DNA from: an uncultured Bacteriovorax sp.
GTDB taxonomy: Bacteria > Bdellovibrionota > Bacteriovoracia > Bacteriovoracales > Bacteriovoracaceae
Assembly (NCBI GenBank): GCA_943914745.1
Contig: CALUDF010000181.1
Coordinates: 1 to 6,658, forward strand
DNA length: 6,658 nt
Direction: 5' to 3'
Below the pieces are notes generated by a model that had not been told where the DNA came from, did no database searches, and worked only from the letters and a program-made list of their open reading frames with translations. Shown here in pieces: positions 5,296-6,658 of this stretch. The translations under genes and the position numbers were made by a program. The first letter of the stretch is position 1. The number at the start of each line of letters is the position of its first letter.

Positions 5296-5322
5296 AAAAA
5301 AAAGAACAGTTAGCTAACTGTT
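5296..5322 (-). terminator. Intrinsic terminator of the membrane protein gene
   Basis: On the minus strand an 18-base perfect palindrome, AACAGTTAGCTAACTGTT (5305-5322), is followed after one C by eight T residues (5296-5303). This is a textbook rho-independent signal, although the stem is AT-rich. The membrane protein's stop codon TAG (5314-5316) lies inside the palindrome, so a terminating ribosome would cover the 5' arm. Confidence 0.8.
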
Positions 5323-6658
5323 AAATATTTTCAAGAATAATTTCACTCGACCTTCAAAGTGGGAGTCGAGCAAACAGATCAGGATGTAAACCACGTAAAT
5401 CATATTGCGCTTAGAACGCAAGCGTGCGATTGATTGAAAAATAAGCTCCAGCGGTAGAAGACTTAAAAAGGCAAGTGCCCACATCGTCCCAAAACCAATA
5501 ACCAATGAGTTGTCCCAGAAAAGAGAAAACCCGATAAAAATGAGGTAGGAAAGAAGGACTATGTTGAGGCTTTGCCTCTCCATCTGAAAATCTTTCATGA
5601 TCGCGGGCTTCTTAAAATAAGTGCGAAAAACCGCAATCACCACTCCAAAAATCCCCAGGACAAAAAAGCCTTTTCGGTCTATCTCTTTTCCAGCGTTACT
5701 TAGGAAAGAGAAATCTAGAGCGTGCAGAGGCTCCAGAAGATCTATGTGTGAAAAAAGATGCAGAAGGGTCAGGATGATTCCAAATAGAGCGTAACGAAGC
5801 AGCTGCCTCTTATACCAGCTGGTTCTGTCTTTTAGAAAGAAGAAATAGAGAAGGCCAATCTGGAAAAAAACCAGGACCGCGTAGCTTTGATTAATCAGAG
5901 CTCCCCAGTAACTTACAAGCCCCAAAAAAAGACCTGCGCGGTAAGTAGAGCTTTTTGTCACCCAAAGAAGTGTCCAGATCCAAACTAATGAATACGTCGT
6001 TAAAAAAGAGAACTCGATATTATGGGCAAGTGTCTTACTAAATGACCATGAGGAAATGAGCGCAAAAACCCCCAAGAGAGAAAGCCTGCGGGAAACAAAA
6101 AAGCGCAAGAAGGCATAGAAGACCAATAAAAAGAGTCCAAGGCCTACAATATAAAAGTGCAAGCTCCAAGCAAGGCGAAAAAGGGCCGGATAAGTTTTAA
6201 AAGGGTAGTAATTAACAATAAAAAAGTTCCAAAGAGGGTTGCCGATTTTCTCGAGAGGGTCAAAGTAGAGTTTTAAAAGATCCACATTCGCTTGAGGCGG
6301 AAGTTCCGGAACGCTAAAGACAAACATGATCAAAATAAGAGCCACGAGAGTTTTTTCAAAGCGGTCTAAAAACCTGAACTCACCAAAATTGGATGAGACT
6401 GATTCTTGAATGATCTTTCCACGAGTGGGCCAGGAATAAAAAAGCCCAAGCAGGGCCCAGGTTATCCAATAACTGTTATAAACCCATTTAGAGTCAAGAA
6501 AGCTAATGAGGTTAAAGAGTAGAATGAAAAAAAACATTCCAAGAAATAAGCGGTAAACTACCCGATCGATTGATGAATTCACTCGGAAATAAATTTTTAA
6601 TCGGTGATCGATTTCTTTTCCGAGTAAAAACCACTGGCTTACAATGAAGAGAATATAG
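5314..6658 (-). CDS. Polytopic membrane protein, start beyond right edge
   Basis: An integral inner-membrane protein of unknown function. A GTG at 6580-6582 would give 422 residues, but it has no ribosome binding site. The frame also stays open through all 25 codons to the window edge, and those encode another hydrophobic stretch (YILFIVSQWFLLG) plus a charged linker. I therefore annotate it as a 5'-partial gene. I count about 12-13 membrane segments after the GTG (for example near 10-28, 36-50, 76-91, 138-160, 192-208, 233-250, 262-279, 338-355, 360-382, 392-406 in that numbering). The longest loop (about 92-137, with several Pro, Trp and Tyr residues) lies between two helices. Aromatic-rich helices and this layout loosely resemble GT-C glycosyltransferases or oligosaccharide transfer proteins. 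I see no diagnostic acidic motif, so this is only a possibility. The gene ends at a strong terminator and appears to be a separate unit from the genes to the left. Confidence 0.8.
   Translation of the reverse strand, partial: YILFIVSQWFLLGKEIDHRLKIYFRVNSSIDRVVYRLFLGMFFFILLFNLISFLDSKWVYNSYWITWALLGLFYSWPTRGKIIQESVSSNFGEFRFLDRFEKTLVALILIMFVFSVPELPPQANVDLLKLYFDPLEKIGNPLWNFFIVNYYPFKTYPALFRLAWSLHFYIVGLGLFLLVFYAFLRFFVSRRLSLLGVFALISSWSFSKTLAHNIEFSFLTTYSLVWIWTLLWVTKSSTYRAGLFLGLVSYWGALINQSYAVLVFFQIGLLYFFFLKDRTSWYKRQLLRYALFGIILTLLHLFSHIDLLEPLHALDFSFLSNAGKEIDRKGFFVLGIFGVVIAVFRTYFKKPAIMKDFQMERQSLNIVLLSYLIFIGFSLFWDNSLVIGFGTMWALAFLSLLPLELIFQSIARLRSKRNMIYVVYILICLLDSHFEGRVKLFLKIFNS

Overview
The window reads as chromosomal DNA of a free-living Gram-negative bacterium. 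The gene complement, modest G+C (roughly low 40s by eye) and the style of the proteins would fit the predatory Bdellovibrionota (Bacteriovorax/Bdellovibrio relatives), but this placement is an inference and no marker here proves it. Every gene I can support lies on the minus strand, so the order of transcription runs from high to low coordinates. No tRNA, rRNA, CRISPR array, insertion sequence or phage gene was seen.

Right part (about 6658 to 4999): a large polytopic membrane protein enters from beyond the right edge (its start is outside the window) and ends at a clean intrinsic terminator whose palindrome contains the stop codon. It is followed by a 77-residue orphan protein with a good ribosome binding site and a hairpin directly after its stop.

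Middle (4998 to 4616): a 383-base AT-rich gene-free stretch. It carries three exact DnaA-box-type 9-mers in the same orientation, plus near matches, and two inverted repeats near its right end. It also holds the probable promoter of the next gene cluster.

Left part (4615 to 1): six closely spaced genes in one direction. They are an inositol-monophosphatase/CysQ-type phosphatase, a PspF-like sigma-54 activator with no sensory domain, a barstar-family protein that unexpectedly carries a signal peptide, the 23S rRNA methyltransferase RlmE, a membrane-anchored penicillin-binding transpeptidase with a long basic tail, and the start of signal peptidase I (LepB), which runs off the left edge. Spacing from rlmE to lepB is tight (3-base gap, about 25-base gap, 29-base overlap), which suggests one transcript there. 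The gaps around the sigma-54 activator (57 and 81 bases) could hold internal control points.

The most interesting features are the exported barstar-like protein beside a stand-alone sigma-54 activator, and the DnaA-box cluster away from any dnaA gene. The phosphatase (possibly a pAp phosphatase), the RNase-inhibitor fold and the rRNA methyltransferase share a loose RNA-metabolism theme. The transpeptidase and LepB share an envelope theme. Neither theme is proof of joint function.
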